A DNA stretch of 64,000 nt, from positions 2,027,151 to 2,091,150 of the forward strand of contig CAJINV010000007.1 in NCBI GenBank assembly GCA_905178155.1. Reading direction: 5' to 3'. The position numbers and the translations under genes are program-made. Shown piece after piece: positions 45,823-55,334 of this stretch; position 1 is the stretch's first letter, and the number at the start of each line of letters is the position of its first letter. This stretch comes from Amoebophrya sp. A120. Its lineage: Eukaryota > Sar > Dinophyceae > Syndiniales > Amoebophryaceae. Below the pieces are notes generated by a model. The model ran no database searches, had not been told where the DNA came from, and saw only the letters and a program-made list of their open reading frames with translations.

Positions 45823-48417
45823 TCATTTCACCGATATCTGAAAGTCCTGCCTTGCGGCGAAAAATTTGTCCAGATATCGCGTTTTTTCAAAAAACCCATT
45901 GCTCTTCGCAGTGAAAATCAGTAGCGACCGCTCACAACATCTTCGCAGCTTCACGAACATGGTATCTAGGTCACTCCAGTTTAGCTGGCCGGACCCGATA
46001 CCAGCAGTGGGCACGTCATGCTCTTGCGCAGCAGTTCCCATTGCGGCGCAGGAGCCTGTCTTTTCTGGCACCAGGTGCAGGAGGCCGTCAACGGAATCTA
46101 CAACGACAATCTTGGTACTGCTAGCTGCGGACGATGACCTCCTCGACGTTTTCCATCAAACAAAAAAGTGTTAACGTTAACGGTTATCACAGAATTTGTG
46201 ATGCATTACTGCATCACAAATTCCGTTAACACTAACACTTTTCCCTGTGATATTTTCCTCGAATTGTCCATTATCCAGTCCAGTGAGGACTCGAAATCCC
46301 GCCTCCGCAAAATGCGATGCACAAAGAAATGCTGCAGGCCGTAGTGTTCCTGGACGTGGTGTCGTCCTCTTGAACAAGTCGCAGTTGATTTTTCAAGGTG
46401 CCGCGCGAACGTAGTCAGTATGAGAGTGTCGCATTTGGAGGAATCGACGAAGTTCAAGTTGATGAAAGTAGAGCTTGTATTCACTATGCACAACTTACTT
46501 GTGGCGCAGTAGAGCCTGCCTCTATTGCAGAGGACGCAGGCGAGGCAGAGTGAGTGTAGTGCTGCGAACGGGCGTGACAGGAGAGAGCTCTCTTGCCCTA
46601 AACCAACAGGAGCAGCATGACAGATTTGCTTCAGATTTTGCCGGAAAGTTTTGTCATGCGCCGCTTATAAATTGTCGGTCCAACAAGTTTCGAGTTTCTG
46701 CATCTTCGCAAATTATTGCCACTTTGTGGTCGATTTCAAACCTAACACTCCCATAATCAGGTCAAATTTGATGTCCGTGTCCAGCACGTGAACTTCGACG
46801 CGGTTCATGATGCCGATTTGTCGTGCTTATCAACCGCAATAATGTTGGGGTCCGGAACAAACTTGCGATGCTGAACCCGGGATGACTCAACCAATTCCGA
46901 CGAGTGCTGCCAACAAGCATGACAATATTTTTTCCCGAACTTCAACTTTCTAGTACATAGTACGCATTACTTACAGCCGGCGTCTCTGCGTGAGAAAAAA
47001 GACCCGCTTTTGCTGGTCACGCAGGCAACATGCACAAGACAAGCATCGGAAGTTCCTGTTGTATTCCAGATCCGGACATATTTCCTGTGCAATGCATAGC
47101 GAAAATGAGGGATCGAATGAGGCCGAGGACGTGGTACACCTACCGCGTAATTGGTCTGTGGTTCTTTTTGAGCTGCGCGGGGAATCGGAGCCGGAGGCTG
47201 TTTTCCCGTACAACGCGGCTAACCATTGTTGAACCACCATGGACTATCCAAGAAAAAAAGTTAAAGCGCTACAGTGACGCAATTGTATGTGAGTTTCTAT
47301 TTCAGCAACACAAACTTTCCCTGCATGACAGCTTGTAGTAAGGCGCCGAGTATCAGGCAAAAAGTGCAGGGAACGAAATTGGTTAGCACTTCCCGCATGA
47401 GAAAGGTTCTCTACTCTCGTGCTTGTGTTCCACCGCAGTGTGTAACTGTGTAGCCCTTTCTTTTTTCCAATATGGACTTCCCGCTTCCGTGCTTTCCCCA
47501 CAGTCCGACCACGTCGCCGAAACGAAGGCAGGAGGCGACGGGACAAGCGAGGTTGTTCTTGTTTTCACCCTGTCGCTCTTGCGTATCAGAAGAAGTGGGG
47601 CCAGAGACGATAGGCGGGAGCCTCGTGTTGACTCGGCGTCTCACGTCGCCCAGGGTTTCGTGGTAGTAGAGAACGGGATAGCTGGACGAAGGTGTCATGG
47701 GATCAAAAATGTCTTGAAGATTTGAATATTTTTGATTGCCGGTGCTCGAATTGCCAGCACAACTTCGATGATCATGTGCATTGCAAAAACAGCGCACTAG
47801 TGTAGACTGCAATACAAACTTTGCCGACGAGAGGACAAATAGTGCAACTCGTAGTGCTGATTCACCTTTGGCGGTGCATCTGTCACGTATGACTGCGATA
47901 GTACTACAAGTACTACGAGTGCGAAAATTTTGCTTTTGCACAGGATAGATCAGTTCGATCGTGGCTCGGTCTTCCCGGCTCTTCAGTTCCATTTGTTGCG
48001 CGGAAAAGAAAATCTGAATCGCCGACAGCACCGGCACCGGAGGAGTACACATGCTTTTCCTGCTCCTGCATCAGGTTCAGGACGTCCTCACACCTGGAAT
48101 TAGAATTACTCATTCCAACTCGTCTTCTTTCCCCTTCTGTCACAAGAAGCGTCACAGCCACTGCCCGCTGGTGAAGAGCACTCGTGTCCGCTAAGCCTGG
48201 TCGCCGAAAGTCGGAAATGCAAATACAGCAATGCAATATTTTTTCGTAGGTGTTGCATTTTTTTGTCCAGAAAAAAACGATCGCGAGCAAATGTAAAAAA
48301 TGTATGATGATGAAAATGTAAATGAGGCACACTACCGTATAAAGCAAATCTGCCTTGATGTCTTCTTGATCTCTCGGTTGGAGCAAAGGGTCTCAAGAAG
48401 CTCAACATCGGGAGCAA
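45823..48417 (-). CDS. RAD51 paralogue, XRCC2-like
   Basis: RecA-fold ATPase expected in homologous recombination. The first recognised exon reads DVELLETLCSNREIKKTSRQ (near 48400-48340) and joins through a GT-AG intron (GTAGTG...ATTCCAG) to CEDVLNLMQEQEKHVYSSG. After the introner at 47775-47947 comes HRSCAGNSSTGNQKYSN, then SCLRFGDVVGLWGKHGSGKS with the Walker A box; the introner at 47245-47472 interrupts right after GKS, and removal gives GSGKSMVVQQWLAALYGK. A further intron leads to EVHVLDTDIKFDL, matching the second strand of XRCC2-type proteins. After two more inserts comes STKIVVVDSVDGLLHLVP (Walker B) and a C-terminus RYLDKFFAARQDFQISVK, stop 45823. The start codon is not fixed (a short exon near 48480 is possible), and the join before EVHVLD is unresolved. 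Confidence 0.75.
46155..46252. mobile_element. 98-bp hairpin introner, GTGTTAACGTTAACGG ends
   Basis: Almost entirely a hairpin: AAAAAAGTGTTAACGTTAAC pairs with GTTAACACTAACACTTTT, enclosing a second inverted pair (GAATTTGTGATGCA / TGCATCACAAATTC). Perfect 6-bp flanks TTTTCC (46149-46154, 46253-46258). Removal gives MDNSRKTSRRSSSAASSTKI in frame. The ends match those of the 714-bp element at 52434-53147 and of 58691-58904. Confidence 0.88.
46478..46755 (-). mobile_element. Introner with one degraded end, TTTGAAATCG family
   Basis: The right end (CGATTTCAAACCTAACACTCC) and interior match the element at 23006-23313 (shared CTATTGCAGAGGAC and TTGCCCTAAACC), but the left end is not its inverted copy. 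It separates DTDIKFDL from STFINLNFVDSS. In-frame joining needs four extra bases removed. Confidence 0.65.
47245..47472 (-). mobile_element. Introner directly after Walker A, perfect TGGAC repeat
   Basis: 228 bp. Ends TATCCAAGAAAAAAAGT and CTTTCTTTTTTCCAATA are inverted. Perfect flanks TGGAC (47240-47244, 47473-47477). Removal gives GKHGSGKSMVVQQWL. Confidence 0.88.
47775..47947 (-). mobile_element. Introner, TGCATTGCAAAA family, perfect GATCA repeat
   Basis: 173 bp. Ends TGTGCATTGCAAAAACAGCG and GCTTTTGCACAGGATA are inverted. Perfect flanks GATCA (47770-47774, 47948-47952). Removal gives SHDRTDHRSCAGNS in frame. Confidence 0.88.
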
Positions 48418-48909
48418 CGGCGTGAAAAAATCAAGGCCTTAAAAATACTCGCGCAGGGGCAGGAGGAGCAGAAGTGTTGATCATGGATCTTCAAGCAATT
48501 CTGATCGTCATCGGACGAGTGACGACGAAGCCGGTTCGGGCCGTGGACTACCGCAGCAACGGGCAGAACGGAGTCTGGGGCGCGCACGATAAGCAGTTAC
48601 TCATGTAGCGACTCTTTGTGCCAGGCGATGAAATTTTCACCATGTACCTTTACTGCACGGGCAGATAAATGAATGGGATTGCTCCTCTTCGTCTTCGTTC
48701 TGCGTCTGGAAAGGCATACGAAACGAGACAAATTCGTGAATAAACCATCCAACTCTCTGTGGCTGCGTGGAATTTCAATTTCTGTTCAGAAATAGCTCAA
48801 AGAAATAAACAACAAAGCGTTGAAGTTGAACAACCACCTATCGACATCATGGCGTCCATACTGGAAGTCTTTGTCTCTCTCCTCCACCACCACGAGGACC
48901 AACACCAGT
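48418..48909. other. Upstream region of RAD51-like gene
   Basis: May hold the missing first exon of the RAD51-like gene (MINTSAPPAPAR on the minus strand near 48480, followed by a GTATTT donor). A 41-codon plus-strand frame from 48484 overlaps it. Neither can be decided from sequence alone. Confidence 0.35.
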
Positions 48910-49480
48910 CTATTCTCCTTCTTCCACCTCAACCACCTTCGTCCCGAGCGTGATCGGCGGTTGCCCCTGCGTCAACAGCTTGTGAAATTCTTCCCTCGTC
49001 ACCGGCGGACCGTGATTCCACTCGGTGGTGAGAAGACTTTCCGCTTCCTGCAGCGATATCGGCTCGCCTATTCTGTGCAAAAACGACGTCACCTCGCCAT
49101 AGTCAACTTAAGGTGGGGACTTTGACTTTGCAACACAAATATTCATGCAGAAGTTATTTTGGGAGTTGTCACGAAGGATATAGCCCTTTCACCGTGGTGT
49201 GGCGTAGTGCAGGTCCGCACGGACACGGACCGCCGCATTGCACACCCTTTAATAATATCCTGCTTACAGCATAGTTGCATAAGTAAGCCGAAACACGACT
49301 TCCTTAAAAATAGAACAAACCACCCCTTCTAGTGACGATGCACAATGCAAACCGCGTTCTGCTACATACAAATCTGCCTGACATCAGCTCTGGGGCGGAC
49401 ACGTGGTTTCTACTGAGGATATCACCGAAAGCGGTGCGCACACTCTCAATGTCGAGTTTATCCGCAGTATCCGCAGTATA
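48910..49480 (-). CDS. EF-hand-like small protein (partial model)
   Basis: Two exon pieces fit a calmodulin or myosin light chain layout. The first (about 49480-49380) reads KLDIESVRTAFGDILSRNHV then SAPELMSGRF. The second (about 49105-48910) reads DYGEVTSFLHRIGEPISLQE, AESLLTTEWNHGPPVTREEF and HKLLTQG before an acidic tail, stop 48910. The repeated helix pattern (VRTAFGDIL; TREEFHKLL) suggests paired EF-hands, but the calcium loops lack the usual Asp spacing, so binding is doubtful. The join between the pieces is probably an introner (TATGTAGCAG... start) and is not resolved; the start codon is unknown. Confidence 0.4.
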
Positions 49481-49874
49481 ATTTCCCGTACAATTTTGCA
49501 AAGGCGGTTGCTGCATGACAAAACTTTCCTTCAATCCTATTCAACAGGGAAACTGGAATCAATGCTCTAAGTTGGAAAAATCTGCGGTGCATGGCACGGG
49601 AAATTTATATTGCATACGCAGCGGGATCCTTCACCAAACTGAGTTTTGTCGTTCATCAAGTGATCGATCTCGAAGTTTTATACTGTAATCGTAAAATCGT
49701 AAATGCCAATGGTGGAATAGTTTACATAAATCTACAATACGATGAAAGCCATACTGCGGGCATCTTCAAGACTAATCGATAATACTATTTCCGTGTTTTC
49801 GCATGCTAGTACAAATAATTTAGTCTCAAAGTACAACTGTGCGTGACAGCTACAAAAACTGCAAGATGCGATAC
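49481..49874. other. No gene recognised before the repeat block
   Basis: Contains short introner-like arms (AAATTTCCCGTGCCATGCAC on the minus strand near 49600) and a weak plus-strand frame at 49591-49782. No supported exon. Ends at the target site of the element that follows. Confidence 0.35.
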
Positions 49875-49929
49875 AATATAGTTGGGGCTGAGTCCGTTAC
49901 GGTTCGTTACGGCTCGTTTCACCGTAACG

Positions 49930-50330
49930 AACGAACGAACGAGTTCGTTTGTGGCATCAGAACGAACAAACGAACGAACGAACGAACGCACTGGCTTTGC
50001 CATCCAAACGAACGAACGAACGAACGAACGAATGTGTGTTCGTTCGTTCGTTCGTTCGTTTCACCGTAACGAACGAACGAACGAAGTGGCTTCGCAGGTT
50101 CGCTAACGACCAAACGAACGAACGTACGCAATTTCGTGAGCTCGTTATGGTTCGTTTCCCCGTAACGAACGAACGAACGAGCCCGGTTCTGGCAGCCAAA
50201 CGAACAAACGAACGAACGAACGAACGAAGGGATTTGCGTTCATTCGTTCGTTCGTTATGGTTCGTTTCCCCGTAACGAACGAACGAACGAAGTGCTTCGC
50301 GGGGTCCGTTAACGACCAAACGAACGAACG
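49930..50330. repeat. GAAC/GTTC tetranucleotide arrays
   Basis: Runs of AACGAACGAACG alternate with their complement and with CGTAACG linkers, giving many nested hairpins. Translated frames give NERTNERT-type peptides in every register, so I do not read them as protein. Shorter inverted runs recur at 51170-51340. Confidence 0.9.
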
Positions 50331-50340
50331 CGCGGGCTTT

Positions 50341-50880
50341 CGGTCGCCCGTTCCGGCTCGTGGCGGCTCCCGTTAAAATAAAGTTTATAAATGAAGTATA
50401 CCATCGCGGGGAATATTCCGCAGGACGGTATTCTGTATTTATGTGTCGCCACCCCAGCGGCTCGACATTCATCCACTAACAATGACCGCCAGCTGCGCAA
50501 CGTGCGCCAAGAAAAGGCAGCGACCGCGACGCACCCAGGGGCCGCCCGCGTGGAGGACACGCATGCAGGATTTTTGGCCCCCACACTACCGAGCCGGACC
50601 GCGGGTTTTCGGTCGCCCCCCCGTTCCGGCTCGTGGCGGCTCCCGTTAAAGTAAAGCTTATACATAAATGAAGGATACCATCGCGGGGAATACTCCGCAG
50701 GGCGGTATTCTGTATTTATGTGTCGCCACCCCAGAGGCTCGACATCCACTAACCATGACCGTCAGCTGCGCAACGTGCGCCAAAAAAAGGCAGCGAACGT
50801 GACGCACCCAGGGGCCGCCCGCGTGAAGGACACGCATGCACGATTTTTGGCCCCCGCACTACCAAGCCGGGCCGGCTCGC
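50341..50880. repeat. Two tandem copies of a unit of about 270 bp
   Basis: Both units begin CGGTCGCCC, then CGTTCCGGCTCGTGGCGGCT, and contain ACCATCGCGGGGAATA and CGTGCGCCAA. They differ by scattered substitutions and small indels. They lie inside the 1.5-kb element. Confidence 0.85.
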
Positions 50881-51383
50881 TCGGATGCCTCGGGCTTCGC
50901 CTAGAAGAACACGAGCAAGCGCGCGACCTTGCCGTAATCGGACGGACGTCCAGGGCTCCGCTCGGACGCTCCGCTTGGACCGCCGAGACGAGCATTCCGC
51001 CGCATTTCTCTTTGACGGGCAACCGCCTACCAGAAGATCTCGCCGGACTTGTTCGCTAAAGAGAAAAGCACAAAGCCAGCGCCGGACGTTCTTCGCCAAC
51101 TCGCGGAAAGACGACGAGGGAGCTCTCACCTTTTGCAGTGTTCACGCACGGACGTCTTTTTCCGAAAATCGGATTCGTTCGTTACGGCGTTACGGCTCGT
51201 GACGAGCTCGTTCGTTACGGTGAAACGAACCATATACGAACCGTAACGAACGAACGGGAATTCGTTCGTTACGGTGAAACGAACCGTAACGAACCGTAAC
51301 GAACGAACGAAAATTCGTTCGTTACGGTCAAACGAGCCGTAATGAACCGTAACGGACTCAGCCCCAACTATACTCTACGATAC

Positions 51384-51680
51384 GTTTCTGACGTAATCAC
51401 GACCTGTTGCTGAAAAAAAAATCGATTGATTTTTGATCTTTCGCACATGAAAAACGACGAGACTATCACTTTTCAAATATTTGATAAAACAAAATCTACA
51501 TTCATATGAAAAATCGCAAATCGCTCGTGTTTCATCCAGATGCTTATGCTTTAGTTTTACCTTTTACGAGAAGAAGAAAAATTGCAAAATACGCACTCCA
51601 CATTGGCCGCACGTCGAAATTTTCCGTCCATCGCAGAATTACATTCGCAAACATCTTGTCCGTCACTTTTCATTATACAC
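51384..51680. repeat. Duplicated segment, copy 1
   Basis: Matches 52200-52433 plus 53148-53210 over its length (shared TTTCTGACGTAATCACGACC, TTTTCAAATATTTGATAAAA, CGCTCGTGTTTCATCCAGAT). Its last 60 bases resemble an exon of the gene at 54137-54688 (minus-strand VTDKMFANVILRWTEN compared with VTDKMLANAILRWTDN). Confidence 0.85.
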
Positions 51681-51682
51681 GA

Positions 51683-52175
51683 GACATGGGACACGGACAC
51701 ACGGCGATGTCATGCCCCATGTCTCATGTCTTGGGACATGGGACATGGAGATGCCATGTCCCGTGTCTCATGTCTCATGTCCTGGGACACGAGACACGAG
51801 ACATGGGACACGAACACGGCGATGTCATGTCTCATGTCTCATGTCCTGAGACATGTCATGTCCCGTGTCTCATGTCCTGGGACACGAGACATGGGACATG
51901 GGACACGGCGATGTCATGTCTCATGTCTCATGTCCTACAGCCTCAGCCAGAAAGTGTCGCGGATGCCCATGTCTCATGTCATGACTTTCGGGTCCACCAA
52001 GACATGAGACATGGGACATGAGCAGGGCATTTTCCTCTGACCCAGGGCCGGCACGTGTCGGGACATGAAGGCATGGACATCAAATCGGCCGTGTCATGTC
52101 CATGCTCGTGTCCTCATGTCATGACACGGCTCCAAGACATGAGACATGAGACACCAGGCTCACAGCCGCACATGT
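51683..52175. repeat. Palindromic ATGTCTC/GAGACAT array
   Basis: Dense alternation of CATGTCTCATGTCC and GGGACATGAGACAT blocks, separated by short unique spacers (CGGCGATGTC, TCAGCCAGAAAGTG). Each block can pair with many others, so the region could form extensive hairpins. It is not a simple tandem repeat of fixed period and has no CRISPR-like constant repeat and spacer lengths. Confidence 0.85.
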
Positions 52176-52199
52176 CTTGCAAAATGCGATCCTTTTCTG

Positions 52200-52433
52200 A
52201 CGTAATCACGACCTGTCGCTAAAAAATATTAGGTTGATTTTTGATCCTTCGCACATGAAAAACGACGAGACTATCACTTTTCAAATATTTGATAAAATAA
52301 CATCTACATTCATATGAAAAATCATAAATCGCTCGTGTTTCATCCAGATGCTTTAGCTTTAGCTTTACCTTTTTTTACGAGAAGAAGAAAAATTCCAAAA
52401 TACGCACTCCACAGTGGCCGCACGTCCAAACTT
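52200..52433. repeat. Duplicated segment, copy 2 (split by an insertion)
   Basis: Copy of 51384-51680; it continues at 53148-53210 after the element at 52434-53147. Copy 1 therefore shows the uninterrupted site. Confidence 0.85.
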
Positions 52434-53147
52434 TATCGAAAGAAAAAGTGTTTACGTTTACGGTTTATCGTTTTTTGGATTAAAAATTTTCTCGGTGTGC
52501 ATTCGGGGCATTTTTTACAACTTGAAGCTGACCCCTCGACTCTGTTAGCTATTGCGGGACTGCGGAGTAGCTCACTGGGTTGGGTCTAACTAGTGCGCAC
52601 GGTATGGCGAAACGGAATGCTCCTTTTTGGCCTCGAAATGGTGCCAAAGTGATGTTTTTTTCCTCGGATTTCTCCACTACCCAGCAACTAGAGATGACGT
52701 TTACGGTTTTTGGGGGTAGTCTACCCTCAAAAACCGTAAACGTCATCTCTAGACAGCATGCTATGATCCATTTTCCCTCACCCAAACAGGTCCCCCTCCG
52801 GGGTCGATGGTTGCGACACCTTCGGGGGCGGATCTCATCACCAATGCCTGGGGCCCTGGGCCACCGGCCTACGGCCATCATTGCCCGGGAGCCCGGGCAG
52901 GGCTTGGGCAGCTCTTCCAAAGTTTGAAGGGGCGGGCGCAATGTTATGGCGGCGCTGCATAGTTTTCGCATCCCGCGCGTTAGCTGCTTCCCAACAGTTT
53001 TACTACTTCAGAGCCCCGAAAGGGCAAAGGGGATGCCTGCGCGGCTGCAAGAAAAAAAAGATCAAAATTTGTGGCGCTGAGTGGCCGCAAAAAATTTTTT
53101 TTCCAAAAAACTGAAAACCGTAAACGTAAACACTTTTTCTTGTGATA
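52434..53147. mobile_element. 714-bp element with GTGTTTACGTTTACGG ends
   Basis: Ends TATCGAAAGAAAAAGTGTTT and AAACACTTTTTCTTGTGATA are inverted. Flanks AACTT and AATTT. Copy 1 of the surrounding repeat (51384-51680) is uninterrupted at this point, supporting a genuine insertion. The ends match the 98-bp introner at 46155-46252 and the introner at 58691-58904. The interior has no clear protein but holds a long nested hairpin. Confidence 0.85.
52688..52752. repeat. 65-bp nested hairpin
   Basis: Arms of 32 bases, 31 matching, around a single T (left arm starts CTAGAGATGACGTTTACGG, right arm ends CCGTAAACGTCATCTCTAG). The motif GTTTACGG is shared with the ends of the enclosing element, so it may be a smaller relative nested inside it. 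Confidence 0.85.
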
Positions 53148-54110
53148 AATTTTCCGTCCACTGCAGAATTGCATTCGCAAACATCTTGTCCGTCACTTTC
53201 ATATCCCGTAACATGATAATCCAGATGCTTTAGCTTTACCTTTACGAGAAAAAGAAAAAATGCAGAATACGCACTCCACAGTGGCCGCACGTCCAAATTT
53301 TGGAAGGGGAGTGGGTCTATTGCTACCTGAGGGGGAAAAAGGTGAAATAATGTGGCGCGATTTTCCCGCCCGCCGTTTATGACGATGAGACACATGCGCG
53401 GCAAGAACTGCGGCGCCTCAAAGTCGGCGCCGGCAATGATCGGGCCAGACGCTCAGAATAAGTAGAAGGGCCGCCCACAGGAGTGTCAAAAAATCAGCGG
53501 CAGGAGGAGGCTGCACGTCCCCGCATGTGAAAGAGTGCGCCTCAGAGAGAGTGCCCATTTCCGTGTATGGGTGTCCGTGGAGAAATCGACGACAGAAAAA
53601 AGGCGCACGACTTAAAAAAATCTGAAAAGGCGGGAGCTGGCAAGACGGCGCAGCTGTTCACTCACTGAACACGCCCTCCAGAAAGCGCGCTCATTTTTTC
53701 ACATGTGGAGAAATAGTCGCCAGAAAGAGAGCGCGCCCATTCGCATCCGGCAAAATAGCTGCCAATAGCGACAGGCCCCACGTCTCGTTTTTCGTGTGAA
53801 AGAATGGCCTCCAGGAACAAGCCCCACTTTTTCACATGTGAAAGAATGGCCGCCAGAAACAAAATCCATTCTTTCACATGTGAAAGAAAGCCCTTGAAGC
53901 GATACCGCTTGGCTGGACCCCCGGGACAGATGCAAGAGCTCCGCACTGGATAGCGCCTGGCCTCCGCCTATTGCTATCCTTCTGCCGCGGTTTCTTTCCT
54001 GCGGGCAGGGCAGCTTTGCGATTGGGCTTGAAGACGTCACCCCGTGAGCGCTGGAGCATTTCAATCTGCTTCGCAGCGTTACCGGGCCCGACTGCCATTT
54101 ACCCGCAAAG
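53148..54110. repeat. Rearranged exon fragments and spacer
   Basis: 53148-53210 is the rest of duplicated copy 2. 53285-53355 is an inverted copy of the 3' end of the gene at 54137-54688 (GGGGGAAAAAGGTGAAATAA is read on the plus strand here). At 53690-53890 an imperfect unit with TTTCACATGTGAAAGAATGG is repeated several times. No intact gene. Confidence 0.65.
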
Positions 54111-54136
54111 CCCTTCCCTATTTCAAATCCTCCACA

Positions 54137-54688
54137 TTATTTCACCTTTTTCCCCGGTGGTTTTGCGATAGACCACTCCGATCCCAACAAATTGTCCGTC
54201 CATCGCAGAATTGCATTCGCCAACATCTTGTCCGTCACTTTCATTTCCCGTAACAGTCTGCCCTTTTCGTGTGGGCCCAACCGTAGTGCGGCGCAATGTT
54301 CTTCAATCGCTTGACGCGTTAGTTCGCGCACGGCTAGGGGGGAAATCTTGGGATCCAACGTCTGCAAAAATTTGTAAACCTGCTGCACGCCGATCTTCCC
54401 GTAAGAACTACTGCCCGAGTCGATGATGTCTATTGCTTTTGTGTTGATATTTTTTACCCCGCTTGTATTCGTCCATTTTGCCGAAGATTGTTTCTCGCCT
54501 TTTCCTTTACCTTTGGAAGAGGAACTCGACGAGCTCGGCTGTTGAGCAAGTTGCTCGCGCAATTTTTGAAAAACCAGAGATAGCTCGCTGGCTGATGGTC
54601 CTTTTCGTTGTCCTTTCGAAGATGACGTGGTCGTCGGCCGTGGCAACGCGCCTGTAGAAGTTGCACCAGAAGACGACGCCGCAGACAT
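54137..54688 (-). CDS. Unrecognised protein, 183 aa
   Basis: From ATG 54688 (MSAASSSGATSTGALPRPTT) to a stop at 54137. The N-terminal half is Ser/Thr/Lys-rich with a Ser run and KGKGKGEK; the C-terminal half is folded-looking (YGKIGVQQVYKFLQTLDPKI, AVRELTRQAIEEHCAALRLG, REMKVTDKMLANAILRWTDN). I recognise no family. The open frame extends upstream to 55084, but the sequence before ATG 54688 is unlike protein. The last exon is the source of, or related to, duplicated fragments at 51620-51680, 53150-53210 and 53285-53355, so the annotated C-terminus (GSEWSIAKPPGKKVK) could itself be altered. Confidence 0.6.
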   Translation of the reverse strand: MSAASSSGATSTGALPRPTTTSSSKGQRKGPSASELSLVFQKLREQLAQQPSSSSSSSKGKGKGEKQSSAKWTNTSGVKNINTKAIDIIDSGSSSYGKIGVQQVYKFLQTLDPKISPLAVRELTRQAIEEHCAALRLGPHEKGRLLREMKVTDKMLANAILRWTDNLLGSEWSIAKPPGKKVK

Positions 54689-55086
54689 GATTGCAGATGA
54701 AAAAACAAAGGAGATACAAGTTCGAGCACTTGTAGATAAAGTTGTTTTCGACGTGCCCTTGCTCTCCTGCAAGCCTCGAAGAGGAAACTTCTTCTTTGGG
54801 AAAAATAGTATTGAGCTTTCGTTTCCACTTGATGTTTCTATAGTTTCCGTTGCACGTTTATCACAATGCTTATCAAGAAAGAAAATAAACAAACGCTGTG
54901 CATAGTAGGTAGATGTTCTTCTTCGTACTACGTCGCAACTGCCGACAAGTCGTGGGGACGAGTAGAGACGAGAGAGGAGCTCCAGCTCCTGCACGTACAT
55001 ACTAGTTGCGACCGAGAGAAGACCGAAATAGGCTGACGAGGAACATGCAACAAAAGACAACATCGTGTACAAGAAGAAGAACAACG

Positions 55087-55299
55087 CTATCGAACAGATT
55101 CAGATTTCCTCTTTTCCAGTACCATGAGGCGCGCCGCTGGTGTGGCATTAAGTGCGACTTTGTTCTGGTCGTGCTGTAAAAATTCACTGAAGTCGCGCCG
55201 CTCCTCAGCACCACTGTGGGCGTGTGTTTTTTTTTCGCGCTTCAACTTGAAGCGTCCGTCCGTCTGCGTCATTCCAGGATGTTCTTGAGGACTGGTCAT
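55087..55299 (-). CDS. Small charged protein, 70 aa
   Basis: ATG 55299 (MTSPQEHPGMTQTDGRFKLK) to a stop at 55087. Lys/Arg/Glu-rich (REKKTHAHSGAEERRDFSEF) with a C-terminal helix (AARLMVLEKRKSESVR). The frame is open further upstream to 55347, so the start is a choice by context. Not recognised. A possible plus-strand gene starts within 70 bp on the other side. Confidence 0.4.
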   Translation of the reverse strand: MTSPQEHPGMTQTDGRFKLKREKKTHAHSGAEERRDFSEFLQHDQNKVALNATPAARLMVLEKRKSESVR

Positions 55300-55334
55300 T
55301 TTTAGTGGAAGTTCTCCTGCAGCGGCGAAAGAAG

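Larger units (their letters stand above)
49875..51377. mobile_element. 1.5-kb inverted-repeat element, CGATAC target duplication
   Basis: Left end AATATAGTTGGGGCTGAGTC and right end CAGCCCCAACTATACTC are inverted, followed inward on both sides by CCGTTACGG-type and GAAC/GTTC tetranucleotide arrays in opposite orientation. Flanked by CGATAC (49869-49874, 51378-51383). A paralogous empty site near 52180-52205 (AAATGCGATCCTTTTCTGAC) carries one copy only, matching the joined flanks. The inside contains a tandem duplication of about 270 bp. No transposase frame is convincing. Confidence 0.85.

Noticed and set aside
46155-46252. Hairpin as a transcription terminator
   Set aside because: It lies inside a coding frame, has a perfect 6-bp flanking duplication, and its removal restores the protein, so an intron-type element explains it better.
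49839-50275. Frames encoding NERTNERT and SFVRSFVR peptides
   Set aside because: They come from the GAAC/GTTC tetranucleotide arrays, which are open in several frames on both strands at once.
50749-51202. Arg-rich frames on both strands within the 1.5-kb element
   Set aside because: GC-rich repeat sequence open in several frames with no conserved motif.
51481-52021. Frames rich in CHVSCLMSHV
   Set aside because: Products of the ATGTCTC/GAGACAT word array, not a real protein.
51683-52175. Possible CRISPR array
   Set aside because: No constant repeat with unique spacers of equal length, both orientations of the word are mixed, and the genome is eukaryotic.
53662-54098. Minus-strand frames with repeated SHVKEW and AILSHVKKW
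   Set aside because: They derive from an imperfect tandem repeat around TTTCACATGTGAAAG with no further support.
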